A DNA stretch of 59,312 nt from Butyrivibrio sp. (GCA_024690635.1 JAILOW010000119.1:1-59312); one strand, 5' to 3'. Shown: positions 33,862 through 43,108, counted from the stretch's first letter. Program-made: numbers and translations. Notes: a model not told the origin generated them from the letters alone.

Positions 33862-33939
33862 CAAGAATATGAGCTGATAACTTTTATCAAACCAATAAGA
33901 TGTTGGATAATACCCGCTGTGGCGCGGGTTTATCTTTTT
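33862..33939 (+). ncRNA. candidate short regulated RNA from P3
   Basis: A transcript from P3 would contain a small hairpin (TGATAA 33875-33880 with TTATCA 33884-33889) and end at the hairpin ACCCGC (33912-33917)/GCGGGT (33924-33929) followed by TTATCTTTTT. It would be about 75-80 nt, without a ribosome site. The layout (box-covered promoter, short RNA, terminator, second box at the gene) repeats that at 26867-27072. It could be an sRNA or attenuated leader. Inference. Confidence 0.38.
33912..33939 (+). terminator. intrinsic terminator before the DUF3793 gene
   Basis: 6-bp GC stem ACCCGC/GCGGGT with a 6-base loop, then TTATCTTTTT. It would stop P3 transcripts ahead of the DUF3793 start at 33979. 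Confidence 0.7.
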
Positions 33940-33946
33940 GAGAAAA

Positions 33947-33962
33947 GTTAGCAAAGCCTAAC
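33947..33962. promoter_or_regulatory. GTTAG-N6-CTAAC box 5
   Basis: GTTAG CAAAGC CTAAC, directly adjoining the AAGGAGGA ribosome site of the DUF3793 gene. A bound repressor or the RNA hairpin itself would interfere with expression. Confidence 0.65.
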
Positions 33963-33978
33963 AAGGAGGAAGAATATA

Positions 33979-34530
33979 ATGGGGGATCAGCTGCTCATAA
34001 GGCTGTGCTCACCAACACTGGCGGGGCTGAAAACGGGAAATCTTTTTACTGTAGATATTGATGACAGGGACAAGTTTAACAGCGAGGTCAGGGAATTTAA
34101 TTACAGGCTCTCGGGAAAAGGAATAAGAATGATACCTGTCAGATACTGGCAGGGGCATGTGCTTATATATCTTTACAGACCCAATCTTCTTAAAAGAGAT
34201 TTTGCTGATAAAGAGGTAAAAAAGATCCTGAAGGAAAAAGGCTATTCCTACACAAATGCTGATCTTTGCGTGGCTCAGCTTGCAAGACATCTTGCAAAGG
34301 ATGAGTCCTTTCCTCACGAGATAGGTCTTTTCCTGGGATATCCCGTTGAGGATGTTATCGGGTTTATGAAAAGCCCTGAGGAGGGAGTGAAATACACAGG
34401 CTTCTGGAAAGTCTACGGAGACACAGAGTCTGCGCTTCGGACTTTTGACAGATACAAAAAGTGCACGGAAATCTACAGCATGGCTCACAGAAACGGAAGG
34501 ACACTTGAGCAGCTCACGGTTGCCGGATGA
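33979..34530 (+). CDS. DUF3793 family protein
   Basis: A 183-residue cytoplasmic protein with the family's N-terminal pattern LCSPTLAGLKTGNLF (about 8-22), IRMIPVRYWQGHVLIYLYRP (about 49) and FPHEIGLFLGYPVEDVIGFM (about 112). DUF3793 has no known activity. In anaerobic Firmicutes it is often found near iron-uptake and flavodoxin genes, and here it is next to flavodoxin and preceded by boxes 4 and 5. A role in low-iron adaptation is therefore likely, but inferred. AAGGAGGA is well placed before the ATG. Confidence 0.9.
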   Translation: MGDQLLIRLCSPTLAGLKTGNLFTVDIDDRDKFNSEVREFNYRLSGKGIRMIPVRYWQGHVLIYLYRPNLLKRDFADKEVKKILKEKGYSYTNADLCVAQLARHLAKDESFPHEIGLFLGYPVEDVIGFMKSPEEGVKYTGFWKVYGDTESALRTFDRYKKCTEIYSMAHRNGRTLEQLTVAG

Positions 34531-34600
34531 TGCAGAAGATTAAATTTACCCTCTTGTGTTGATTTCCGATATGATGTATAACTGAAAAAGACAATTTAAC

Positions 34601-34685
34601 AGACGGGAGCTTGTATTACAGGCTGAGAGGAAGGTATGACCTTCGACCGAGAACCTGATTTGGATAATGCCAACGTAGGGATGCC
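34601..34685 (+). promoter_or_regulatory. TPP riboswitch (THI element)
   Basis: The element shows the conserved thi-box features: ACGGGAGC at its start, ACAGGCTGAGAGG, then GACCGAGAACCTGAT, GATAATGCCAACGTAGGG and ATGCC at its end. It binds thiamine pyrophosphate and, with the terminator 20 bases downstream, controls the thiW-thiC operon by premature termination. Confidence 0.96.
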
Positions 34686-34704
34686 TGATGATAGGAGAAT
34701 GTTT

Positions 34705-34738
34705 GCGGAGACTGCCAATTTGGGTCTCCGCTTTTTTT
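34705..34738 (+). terminator. TPP riboswitch expression-platform terminator
   Basis: GCGGAGAC (34705-34712) pairs with GTCTCCGC (34724-34731), followed by seven T. It lies 43 bases before the thiW start and should form when TPP is bound. Confidence 0.93.
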
Positions 34739-34781
34739 CGCTTTTTAGCCGGGCTCCGTCCATACATCAGGAGGAGAAGAT

Positions 34782-35318
34782 ATGAAGAAAAGTAATTACT
34801 TGCTGAGGATGGTGACGCTGTCCATGTTCGTTGCACTTGGAGTGGTCATTTCGCCTATCCTTCGTGTTGAGGGAATGTGCCCCCTGGCGCATCTTATCAA
34901 CATCACCTGCGCGGTTTTTATGGGACCTGTTTATTCCATTGTCTGCGCGGTTCTCATCGGTATCATCAGGATGATGGTCATGGGGATTCCCCCGCTTGCT
35001 CTTACGGGCGCAGTTTTCGGAGCTGCCCTGTCCGGTATTTTCTACAGATTATCAAAAGGAAAGATCATAGCCGCAGTACTTGGTGAAGTCTTTGGAACAG
35101 GCATCATCGGCGCCATCGTTTCATATCCTGTGATGACTTATCTTTGGGGAAAAGAGGGAATCACCTGGTTTTTCTATGTGCCCTCTTTTATCATGGGAAC
35201 ACTCATCGGTGGCAGCATAGCGTTTCTTTTACTGTTGCAGCTAAAGCGCGCCGGTGTCCTTACAAAGATCCAAAGCAGTCTTTCGGACACAGTGACGGAA
35301 AAGAAAGAGGCGGCGTAA
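34782..35318 (+). CDS. thiW: ThiW, substrate-binding membrane subunit of a thiazole/thiamine-precursor transporter
   Basis: A 178-residue integral membrane protein with about five hydrophobic helices. It has the ThiW features LGVVISPILRVEGMCPLAHLIN and IIRMMVMGIPPLALTGAVFGA. ThiW is an ECF-type S component predicted to import the thiazole precursor. Its strict linkage with thiM, and the absence of thiazole synthesis genes (thiG, thiH, thiS) in this operon, fit that role. AGGAGGAG precedes the ATG. It is the first gene after the TPP riboswitch. Confidence 0.92.
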   Translation: MKKSNYLLRMVTLSMFVALGVVISPILRVEGMCPLAHLINITCAVFMGPVYSIVCAVLIGIIRMMVMGIPPLALTGAVFGAALSGIFYRLSKGKIIAAVLGEVFGTGIIGAIVSYPVMTYLWGKEGITWFFYVPSFIMGTLIGGSIAFLLLLQLKRAGVLTKIQSSLSDTVTEKKEAA

Positions 35319-36089
35319 ATGGCAGATCTGATCCACTGTATTACCAATCCTATTTCAATGATGCTTTGCGCAAATGCAGTTCTCTCCTTCGGAGCAAAGC
35401 CCATTATGGCTGAGCATCCTTCCGAGGTAAAAGACATAACGGGCCAGGCGCAGGCGCTTTTGTTAAACCTTGGAAATATCTCCGACACCAGAATGGAAGC
35501 CATGAGGATATCTTTTGAGACTGCTCTTGAAAAAGAGATACCGATAGTGATAGACGCCGTGGGAGTTGCATGCTCCGGACTTCGACGAGATTTTTTCATG
35601 GAACTTTTAAAGAAAAGAGAAGAGACATTTCCTGCATCAAAAGCGCCTCTTCTCATAAAAGGAAATTATTCCGAGATCAAGGCTCTTGCAGATCCTTCCT
35701 ATACAGGAAGAGGCGTTGATGCCGACACGGCACTGACCTTTGCAGAACTGTCAAACCTTGCAAAAGATCTGTCGACAAAACTTTCAGCCTTTGTTCTTGC
35801 CAGCGGAAAAAGAGACATCGTAACAGACGGAAAAATGCTTCTTTATAACGACAGCGGCCACGAGATGATGAGTCTCATCACAGGAACCGGCTGCATGCTG
35901 GGGGCGGTCTGCGCAACGCTTCTTTCAAAAGAAGGCTCAATAGAAACAGTGTATGATGCCAGCTCTTTGTTTGGAGCAGCAGGAGAAAGAGCTTATGAAA
36001 AACTTGCTGCTGGTGGTGAAAACGTAGGAACCGGAAGCTTTCAGACAGCTCTTTTGGATGAGCTTTATTTCGGGGGATATGCGAAATGA
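35319..36089 (+). CDS. thiM: hydroxyethylthiazole kinase
   Basis: A 256-residue ribokinase-like enzyme that phosphorylates 4-methyl-5-(2-hydroxyethyl)thiazole. Features: HCITNPISMMLCANAVLSFGAKPIM at the N-terminus, GALL-like ALLLNLGN (about 47), IVIDAVGVACSGLR, IKGNYSEI (about 110) and the ATP-site LITGTGCMLGAV (about 186). Its ATG directly follows the thiW stop. Its product is condensed with HMP-PP by the next gene product. Confidence 0.95.
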   Translation: MADLIHCITNPISMMLCANAVLSFGAKPIMAEHPSEVKDITGQAQALLLNLGNISDTRMEAMRISFETALEKEIPIVIDAVGVACSGLRRDFFMELLKKREETFPASKAPLLIKGNYSEIKALADPSYTGRGVDADTALTFAELSNLAKDLSTKLSAFVLASGKRDIVTDGKMLLYNDSGHEMMSLITGTGCMLGAVCATLLSKEGSIETVYDASSLFGAAGERAYEKLAAGGENVGTGSFQTALLDELYFGGYAK

Positions 36090-36727
36090 AAAATATAAAC
36101 AAAGAACAAATGGAGCTTTACCTGGTGACAGACAGTACCGGGATGAGTGAAGAAATCTTTTTATCAAGGGTTGAAGCTGCTCTTAGAGGCAGAGTGACTC
36201 TTTTGCAGATTCGCGAAAAAGAAAAGACCACAAGAGAGTACATGGAACTTGCGACAAGGGTCCATGAGATCACAAAAAGGTATAAGGTGCCTCTTATTGT
36301 TGATGATCGAGTAGATGTGGCAATGGCTGTGGGCGCAGAGGGAGTGCACCTTGGTCAGAGCGATATGCCTGTGGACGTTGCCAGAAAGATAGTTGGAGAT
36401 TCCATGATAATCGGAGCAACTACCAAGACTGTATCCCAGGCACTTGAAGCTTACAGGCAGGGCGCCGACTACCTTGGGGTGGGAGCCATATATCCCACAA
36501 CCACCAAGGTCAAAACAGTACTTACATCAGTTGATACATTAAGAGATATCTGCTGCGCAGTTCCGATTCCGGTAAATGCCATCGGCGGGCTGAATAAGGA
36601 CAACATCAATGTCCTCAAGGGCGTGCCCATCGCAGGGATATGCGTGGTTTCTGCAATCATGAAAGCAGATGATCCGGAAAGGGCGGCGTATGAACTTAGA
36701 AACAGTTTTGAGTATTGCAGGCAGTGA
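36086..36727 (+). CDS. thiE: thiamine-phosphate synthase
   Basis: A 213-residue TIM-barrel enzyme that joins HMP-PP and thiazole phosphate. Motifs: ELYLVTDS (about 9), VTLLQIREKEKTTREY (about 33), VPLIVDDRVDVAMAVGAEGVHLGQSDMP (in pieces, about 70-97), and GVGAIYPTTTK (about 131). Start overlaps the thiM stop by 4 bases (ATGA), and its 3' end overlaps thiD by 38 bases. Confidence 0.96.
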   Translation: MKNINKEQMELYLVTDSTGMSEEIFLSRVEAALRGRVTLLQIREKEKTTREYMELATRVHEITKRYKVPLIVDDRVDVAMAVGAEGVHLGQSDMPVDVARKIVGDSMIIGATTKTVSQALEAYRQGADYLGVGAIYPTTTKVKTVLTSVDTLRDICCAVPIPVNAIGGLNKDNINVLKGVPIAGICVVSAIMKADDPERAAYELRNSFEYCRQ

Positions 36728-37538
36728 CCCGTCGGGAGGCGCAGGGATCCAGGCGGATCTAAAAACCTTTGAAGCCCACGGAGTGTACGGTATGAGTGTC
36801 ATCACAGCACTCACAGCGCAGAATACTTTGGGAGTCCAGGCAGTGATGCCTGTTCCTGCAGATTTTATAAGGCGGCAGCTGCAATCGGTTTTTGAAGACA
36901 TAGTCCCTGATGCGGTAAAAATCGGAATACTCCCTGATGAGGATGCCATGAGAGCAGTGGCAGAAATATTGGATCAACATCACTGCAGGAACGTTGTTAT
37001 CGACCCGGTGCTAAGTTCAACTTCGGGGACTGCCTTTATGAATGGCAGCGCTGTAACAACCCTGCAGTCGGAGCTCTTTTTACGATGCAGACTCATAACC
37101 CCAAATATTCCGGAAGCGGAAAAAATAAGTGGGATGAAGATCACTTCTCAAAAAGACCTGGAGCAGGCGGGAGAGTATCTGGCAGAGAAGTTTGGCTGCA
37201 GCGTTCTGATAAAGGGAGGCCATGCTGCCGGGGCATTTGAAAATAGTGAAATGTCTAATGGCATTTCCTGCGATCTTTTGGTTACATCAGAAGGCACCGG
37301 AGGCAGTTCTTTTAACAAGATGTGGTTTACAGGCTCAAGGATAGACAATCCAAACACTCATGGAACAGGCTGCACGCTTTCAAGCGCCATAGCAGGTAAT
37401 CTTGCCAAGGGGGCGGAGCTTGAAGAGGCGGTGAAAAGAGCCAAAAGCTACATAGAAGCCTGCATCGGAGCGGGGCTTTCAATTGGACATGGAAGAGGAC
37501 CTCTTTTCCATGGGATAGACATGACAGATTTAAAGTGA
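36690..37538 (+). CDS. thiD: hydroxymethylpyrimidine/phosphomethylpyrimidine kinase
   Basis: A 282-residue ribokinase-family enzyme catalysing both phosphorylations of HMP. Motifs: LSIAGSDPSGGAGIQADLKT (about 6-25), GVYGMSVITALTAQNT (about 32), VVIDPVLSST (about 106), and the ATP/anion hole NTHGTGCTLSSAI (about 229). The ATG at 36690 lies inside thiE and follows GGAAAGG; an in-frame start at 36669 is less likely. The alternating overlaps indicate tight translational coupling through thiM-thiE-thiD. Confidence 0.95.
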   Translation: MNLETVLSIAGSDPSGGAGIQADLKTFEAHGVYGMSVITALTAQNTLGVQAVMPVPADFIRRQLQSVFEDIVPDAVKIGILPDEDAMRAVAEILDQHHCRNVVIDPVLSSTSGTAFMNGSAVTTLQSELFLRCRLITPNIPEAEKISGMKITSQKDLEQAGEYLAEKFGCSVLIKGGHAAGAFENSEMSNGISCDLLVTSEGTGGSSFNKMWFTGSRIDNPNTHGTGCTLSSAIAGNLAKGAELEEAVKRAKSYIEACIGAGLSIGHGRGPLFHGIDMTDLK

Positions 37539-37583
37539 GAGCAGAGTACAGATTTAAAAGCTAATATTAACAGGAGAGTAATA

Positions 37584-38888
37584 ATGAGAGATTACGCAAC
37601 ACAGATGGAAGCAGCAAGAAAAGGGATCATAACACCTCAGATGGAGGCTGTTGCAAAGGATGAATATCGAAGCCCTGAAGAAATAAGGGATCTGGTGGCA
37701 CGCGGACAGGTAGCTATCTGCGCCAACAAAAATCATAAGTGCTTAAAGCCCAAGGGAGTAGGCTCCATGCTTAAGACCAAGATCAATGTTAACCTTGGGG
37801 TTTCAAGGGATTGTAAGGATTATGACATTGAGATGGAAAAAGTTATGGCGGCTGTAAACATGGGGGCCGATGCCATCATGGATCTTTCCTCCCACGGAAA
37901 CACACAGCCCTTTAGAAAAAAACTTGTTGAGGAATGTCCTGTAATGCTTGGAACTGTTCCTGTGTACGACAGCGTCATTCATTATCAGAGAGACCTTTCC
38001 GATCTTGCTGCCAAAGACTTTGTGGATGTAATAAGGCTTCATGCTATGGACGGCGTGGACTTTGTGACGCTCCACTGCGGCATTACCAGAAAGACCATAG
38101 ATCAGATCAAAAATCACAAGAGAAAGATGAACATAGTATCAAGGGGAGGGTCACTTGTTTTTGCATGGATGACCATGACGGGAGAGGAAAATCCTTTTTA
38201 CGAGTATTACGACGAGATCCTTGATATCTGCAGAGAGTACGACGTTACCATCTCCCTTGGAGATGCCTGCAGACCGGGATGCCTTGCGGATGCAAGTGAT
38301 GTTTGCCAGATAGAAGAACTGGTAAGGCTTGGTGAGCTTACAAAAAGAGCCTGGGAAAAAGATGTGCAGGTAATGGTTGAGGGACCGGGCCACATGCCCA
38401 TGGACCAGATAGAAGCCAATATGAAGCTTCAGCAGACTATCTGTAGCGGCGCTCCTTTCTATGTCCTGGGACCTTTGGTGACGGATATTGCACCGGGCTA
38501 TGATCATATTACATCTGCCATCGGTGGCGCTATAGCGGGAGCGGCAGGAGCAGCCTTTTTGTGCTATGTGACACCTGCAGAGCACCTTGCCCTTCCAAAT
38601 GTTGACGATGTAAAACAGGGCATCATTGCTTCAAAGATCGCAGCCCACGCTGCAGATATTGCAAAAAAGATCCCTCATGCCATGGACATAGACAATGCAA
38701 TGGCGGATGCCAGAAAAGAATTTGACTGGGAAAAGCAGTGGGAATGCGCTCTGGATCCTGAGACAGCAAAGAGCATCAGAGCAGACAGGGCCCCTGAGTT
38801 TGACGATACCTGTTCCATGTGCGGAAAATTCTGTGCGGTGCGCAGTATGAACAAGGCTCTTGCGGGAGAACATATAGATATACTGTGA
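37584..38888 (+). CDS. thiC: phosphomethylpyrimidine synthase
   Basis: A 434-residue radical SAM enzyme that converts aminoimidazole ribotide to HMP phosphate. The C-terminal [11 protein letters not shown] carries the CX2CX4C cluster ligands peculiar to ThiC. Also visible: [19 protein letters not shown] at the start, GANIGTS-region equivalent with NVNLGVSRD (about 72), HCGITRKT (about 171), and [16 protein letters not shown] (about 225). Length is that of the compact bacterial form. It follows thiD by 45 bases and completes a de novo HMP plus salvaged thiazole route. Confidence 0.96.
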   Translation: MRDYATQMEAARKGIITPQMEAVAKDEYRSPEEIRDLVARGQVAICANKNHKCLKPKGVGSMLKTKINVNLGVSRDCKDYDIEMEKVMAAVNMGADAIMDLSSHGNTQPFRKKLVEECPVMLGTVPVYDSVIHYQRDLSDLAAKDFVDVIRLHAMDGVDFVTLHCGITRKTIDQIKNHKRKMNIVSRGGSLVFAWMTMTGEENPFYEYYDEILDICREYDVTISLGDACRPGCLADASDVCQIEELVRLGELTKRAWEKDVQVMVEGPGHMPMDQIEANMKLQQTICSGAPFYVLGPLVTDIAPGYDHITSAIGGAIAGAAGAAFLCYVTPAEHLALPNVDDVKQGIIASKIAAHAADIAKKIPHAMDIDNAMADARKEFDWEKQWECALDPETAKSIRADRAPEFDDTCSMCGKFCAVRSMNKALAGEHIDIL

Positions 38889-38892
38889 CAAA

Positions 38893-38937
38893 AAAGCTCC
38901 CCCTGCATATAGCAGGAGGAGCTTTCTACTTTTTTAA
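38893..38937. terminator. bidirectional terminator between thiC and the chemoreceptor gene
   Basis: AAAGCTCCCCCTGC pairs with GCAGGAGGAGCTTT (one mismatch) around a short loop, with a run of A on the left and TTTTTT at 38930-38935 on the right. It can terminate both convergent operons. Confidence 0.85.
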
Positions 38938-38947
38938 AATCTTATTT

Positions 38948-41026
38948 TTATTCTTCTCCGTCTCTATGAAGCTTGAACTTTCCGACTACGCTGGAAAGAG
39001 TTCTGGAGATTTCCTGCTGACGAACGGACATATCTGATACGTTGTCAACAACTCCGGATACGGTGTTAACCGTATCGGTGATCTCTGAACTTCTGGATGC
39101 GGTATCCTGAGTGGATTCTGTGATGTTCTGAATAGCTGAACTTACTTCGTTCATGGCACCACGGATAGTTCCAACCATCTCTGCGATGGAGCTTGACTGT
39201 TCACCAAAGGACTCGGCATCGCTTCCGTATTCTCTTGCGATATTTACGAAGTTATCGTAATCGCTCTTAACTGTATCGTTAACGAATCCCAAAAGTTCAT
39301 TGGTTGCAGTGAGCAGGTGCTCAAATGCACCCTGTACGTTTTCGACTGTTCCCTGGATCTGTCCGACAGCCTCAGCGGTCTCGCCTGCGAGCTTGTTGAT
39401 CTCGGAAGCAACAACCGCAAAGCCTTTACCATGTTCTCCGGCTCTAGCAGCCTCGATGGAAGCATTGAGTGAAAGGAGGTTGATCTGATCTGCGATCTCA
39501 GCGATGGAATCAGCAAGGGAACCGATATCTTTAACAACTTCTGCCTGAGAGTTGGCTTCTTCCACATCCTTTTCTCTTTCGGATGCGATAAGTGCGGCAT
39601 TCTCACTGGCTTTACGTGAATTCTCTTCGATATCAGCTGCTTTACGCTGTATTTCTTCTGCTTTGATCCTGGTCTCGTCGGCCTGTCCGGAGAGCATCTG
39701 TACGGAAGCATTTACTTCTTCGATGGAAGCATTTACTTCTTCTGTAGCAGCCGATGCACTCATCATAGCATCGTTAACTCCCGTCATGTTATTCTTGATC
39801 ATCTGGAAGTCATTGGTAAGCTGCTCAGCCATGCTGCCAAGATTTGAAGAAGCCTGTCCGATTCTTCCGGATTCTTCGGAAACCTGAGAGATAACGGACT
39901 TGTTGCTCTCGTACATGTTGTTGAGGGACAGGGACATCTGTCCAAGTTCGTCGGAGCTCTTTGCACGGATGCTGTCGATTGTGAAGTCACCCTTTGCAAG
40001 GTTGCCGGCAAATGCTTTAACGCTGTTAACGCTCTTAACTATTGAAAGTGCAAGTGCAACAATGATGAACATGCATGCGATAAGAGCTACTATGCAGATG
40101 GCGATCAGGAAGGACTTGATGGAATTAACGCTGGCTATCATCTCTTTTTCCTGAAGAGTAACTGCGAGCTTCCAATTTACATCCGGTACTGTTCCGTAGA
40201 AAAGAAGGTACTTCTCGCCGTTTTGTTTGAATGAGGTCACACCGCTTTCATTCGCCATGACATCAGCACTTGCAGCTGCAAGAGATGAATTGGGATCATT
40301 GGCGATATTTGTGGCGGAGGAGACTTTTTCATTGTCCACATCATAGATGTAAACGCCGGTTGAATCCAGCAGCATGGGAGTTGAATTTTTACCCAGGCTG
40401 ATATCAGCTACCAACTTTTGCATCATATCAAGATAGATATCAACGGTGATACATCCTGAATAGTAACCTGCCACATCATAGATTGGAGCAGAGCAGGTAG
40501 CCATGACAGTTTCACTTGAAGGATCATAGTAAGGATCCGTTATATTGGACTGACCCTCTGCAAGAGCTGCTGCCTTGGTGTAATACTCCTGGCTGAAATA
40601 GTCATAATCCGCGTTTGAGTATTCATCTGTGTAAGTAACTGTGTCACCGTCTCTGTACCAGTAAGGTCCTGCATAGGTCATGTGCTCATACACGCCCTGT
40701 TTGAACCAGATACCGTTACCTGCGATAACATCATTGGACTGAATGGTCTTTTTGAAGATCGCCTGATATACGTCAAGGTCAGTTGAACTGTAGGTTCCGC
40801 CTACAGTATTGGCAAGGGTTGTTGCCGTGGACCTCAGTGTCTGCAGTGTGGAATTGATATCACTTACTTTGGCGTTGATGGATTCCTGAGCCTTCTCTGT
40901 TGTCAGCTTTTCAATGGCTTCGGATGATCTGTTAACGCTGACCGCTGTTACGAGGATAAGAGCCAGTGCAACAGCAGGGATGATTCCAAGAAGCATCTTG
41001 GCCAGCAAATTCATTTTCTTAAACAT
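38948..41026 (-). CDS. methyl-accepting chemotaxis protein with extracellular Cache domain
   Basis: A 692-residue chemoreceptor. First membrane helix (about 8-31), extracellular double-Cache domain (about 40-300; [39 protein letters not shown]), second helix (about 308-333), HAMP region, then the methyl-accepting signalling coiled coil (about 420-690), whose hairpin tip reads [23 protein letters not shown] in outline. The start at 41026 is chosen because GGGGGCAAGG precedes it; a frame beginning 90 bases earlier overlaps the upstream gene and adds a basic, non-membrane head. It is co-transcribed with a solute-binding lipoprotein 16 bases upstream, suggesting joint sensing. Confidence 0.94.
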   Translation of the reverse strand: MFKKMNLLAKMLLGIIPAVALALILVTAVSVNRSSEAIEKLTTEKAQESINAKVSDINSTLQTLRSTATTLANTVGGTYSSTDLDVYQAIFKKTIQSNDVIAGNGIWFKQGVYEHMTYAGPYWYRDGDTVTYTDEYSNADYDYFSQEYYTKAAALAEGQSNITDPYYDPSSETVMATCSAPIYDVAGYYSGCITVDIYLDMMQKLVADISLGKNSTPMLLDSTGVYIYDVDNEKVSSATNIANDPNSSLAAASADVMANESGVTSFKQNGEKYLLFYGTVPDVNWKLAVTLQEKEMIASVNSIKSFLIAICIVALIACMFIIVALALSIVKSVNSVKAFAGNLAKGDFTIDSIRAKSSDELGQMSLSLNNMYESNKSVISQVSEESGRIGQASSNLGSMAEQLTNDFQMIKNNMTGVNDAMMSASAATEEVNASIEEVNASVQMLSGQADETRIKAEEIQRKAADIEENSRKASENAALIASEREKDVEEANSQAEVVKDIGSLADSIAEIADQINLLSLNASIEAARAGEHGKGFAVVASEINKLAGETAEAVGQIQGTVENVQGAFEHLLTATNELLGFVNDTVKSDYDNFVNIAREYGSDAESFGEQSSSIAEMVGTIRGAMNEVSSAIQNITESTQDTASRSSEITDTVNTVSGVVDNVSDMSVRQQEISRTLSSVVGKFKLHRDGEE

Positions 41027-41042
41027 AATCCTTGCCCCCTTC

Positions 41043-42878
41043 TTAGTCTTCTTCCTCAAACGGCGGTCTGCCGAACTGAGGGTCATTATTTCCGGATTCT
41101 GTAATAAACATCTCAAGCATGTTTATAGGATCGTTGAAATCTGCAAGCCAGCCTTCACGGGCAACGTCATAATTTCCATCTTTACGGTTACGCTGGAATG
41201 TAGGCCAGTCCTGTTTAACTATCGTTACATCGATGCCTACTTCTGCGAGATCTTTTTTGATGGATTCTGCAACACGTACATGTGACTGACTGTCGTTTGT
41301 AAGGAATTCGAAGGCAAGAGGTGTCTCTGCTGAGAGCTTGCCGTCACTGCCAAAGGTAAAGCCTGCTTCTTCAAAGAGGGCTCTGGCTTCCTGCAATGTG
41401 GCATCGCTTTTTTCTTCAGGATAATATCCTGTTGCCGAGGAGTTGGGGTATGTGTACTGATCGTCGTTGGTCTTGTATACACCGCCGTTACCGTCCTGCA
41501 TACCTGCGGGGATGAAGGAGGTTGCCGGAATCTGTCCGGTCTGGCCGATATTGTCGCAAATGCTCTTTCTGTCCACAAGAAGACCGATGGCACGTCTCAT
41601 GGAAGCAGCCTGAGTTGAAGTCATGCCATCAAAGAGGTGGCTGTTTACGTTAAATGCGAAATAGTAGGTTCCAAGGCTGGGCGCAATGACAAATTCGGGA
41701 TTTCCGGATGATAAGAATCCCTGGATCTCGTCAGTGGGAACCGAATCAGCAAAATCGATCTCGCCGTTTTTATATGCTTCGTAGATAACGTCTTCATCGG
41801 AAGCTAAGATGTAGTGAAGCTCTTCTATTTCAACATTTGCGGCGTCATAGAAATTGGGATTTTTAACATATACCATCAGGTTGCCGTGATCCCAGGACTG
41901 AAGGGTGAAAGCACCGCTGGATACAAAGCCGGGATTCTGAGTCCATGCTGCAGGATTTACTCCGTCGGGATCTGCAGCTTCAACACAAGCCTGATTTATA
42001 GGACAAAAGATCGGGAATGCCATGAGGTCGAGGATGTATGCGCACGGAGATGTAAGGGTAAAAGTAAGGGTAGTGTCATCTACAGCCTTGGCTTTAACCT
42101 TGCCATCGTCATATCCTGCAAAATTACTGAACATATATGCATAGTCAGCTCCAAGAGAAGGATCTACCGCTCTGTTCCAGGAGTATACGAAATCTGATGC
42201 GGTAAGAGGTGTTCCGTCCGACCACAAAAGACCTTTCTTCAGATGGAATGTATAGGTAAGTCCGTCTTCGGATACTTCATAAGGATTGCTCTCATCAGCA
42301 AGAGCCGGGATACATTCGCCGGCAGCATTGTAGGTATAGAGACCTGCGAAGGTATTGGCAACAAGACATGCACCGTCAACAGAAGAGTTAAGCGCAGGGT
42401 CAAGAGCTGTGGGCTCTGATGAAAGACTCACTCTCAGAATATTGTCTGTACAACCCTTGGCGTACATGAAATATTTAGTTCCGAAAAGAGATGAATAGAT
42501 GCCTGTTACCGAAGATTTCAGCAGGTAAGGATCGTTATAGTAATAAAGCGGAACGATGGCACCTGTGGACATGAGGATATCTTCAGCTCGGTGCATCATT
42601 TTTTCACGCTCGTTGTAATCCGTCGTGTTCTTGATGTTAAAGATCAGCTGATTGTATTCTGTCCAGTCGGGAGCTGCAGTGTTATGAACCGAGTTGGTAA
42701 GTGTTGTTGGCCATGAAGCTGTGGAAGCATCGCCTGAGCTTTCGCCTGCACTTTCACTTGCCTGTTCTTCTGCGGGAGCCGCATCGCCGGCATTTTCTGC
42801 CTTCTTGCCGCATGCGGATAAGAGACTTAGCGCCATAGTGAACACTATGACACAGGAAAGAAGTTTTTTGCGCATCAT
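41043..42878 (-). CDS. OppA-like substrate-binding lipoprotein, apparently circularly permuted
   Basis: A 611-residue family 5 (oligopeptide/nickel type) binding protein with lipobox LSAC (Cys23) and an Ala/Glu/Ser tether (to about 55). Residues about 72-140 ([39 protein letters not shown]) match what is normally the extreme C-terminus of OppA. They are followed at once by the normal mature N-terminus ([19 protein letters not shown], about 148). The protein then runs in the usual order and stops at [13 protein letters not shown], where a normal OppA would continue into the displaced piece. No permease or ATPase genes adjoin; a chemoreceptor follows. AGGAGG is 4 bases from the first ATG, 7 from the second (42875), and either may be used. 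Confidence 0.88.
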   Translation of the reverse strand: MMRKKLLSCVIVFTMALSLLSACGKKAENAGDAAPAEEQASESAGESSGDASTASWPTTLTNSVHNTAAPDWTEYNQLIFNIKNTTDYNEREKMMHRAEDILMSTGAIVPLYYYNDPYLLKSSVTGIYSSLFGTKYFMYAKGCTDNILRVSLSSEPTALDPALNSSVDGACLVANTFAGLYTYNAAGECIPALADESNPYEVSEDGLTYTFHLKKGLLWSDGTPLTASDFVYSWNRAVDPSLGADYAYMFSNFAGYDDGKVKAKAVDDTTLTFTLTSPCAYILDLMAFPIFCPINQACVEAADPDGVNPAAWTQNPGFVSSGAFTLQSWDHGNLMVYVKNPNFYDAANVEIEELHYILASDEDVIYEAYKNGEIDFADSVPTDEIQGFLSSGNPEFVIAPSLGTYYFAFNVNSHLFDGMTSTQAASMRRAIGLLVDRKSICDNIGQTGQIPATSFIPAGMQDGNGGVYKTNDDQYTYPNSSATGYYPEEKSDATLQEARALFEEAGFTFGSDGKLSAETPLAFEFLTNDSQSHVRVAESIKKDLAEVGIDVTIVKQDWPTFQRNRKDGNYDVAREGWLADFNDPINMLEMFITESGNNDPQFGRPPFEEED

Positions 42879-43083
42879 AATACCTCCTGTATTCTGATCT
42901 TGAAAATACATTTTTCTATATACGAAAAGAAATATAGAAGCACGTACAACTATTATCTAATATTTTGTGTCAAAGACTATCGATTTTATAAAAATGTAAG
43001 AATATTTAAGCCAATTTTAATCAATATATCGTATATGTGTGTTTTTATGAATATGACACTTTATCTCATGATTTGGAGTAATA

Positions 43084-43089
43084 TATAAT
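43084..43089 (+). promoter_or_regulatory. candidate -10 element for the 43109-45193 operon
   Basis: TATAAT 20 bases before the ATG at 43109, within an A/T-rich region. No good -35 is visible at 16-18 bases. The rest of the 42879-43108 gap is A/T-rich with no other recognised element. Confidence 0.35.
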
Positions 43090-43108
43090 GATGGCGGAGG
43101 TGTTTGTT

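Noticed and set aside
33305..33877. 190-residue frame on the plus strand opposite flavodoxin
   Set aside because: The minus-strand flavodoxin has full FMN motifs and a proper SD; the plus-strand frame is Cys/Ser-rich nonsense crossing the operator region.
39244..39711. 155-residue frame within the chemoreceptor gene on the same strand
   Set aside because: It is out of frame inside the methyl-accepting signalling domain and Ser/Arg-rich, a frame shadow.
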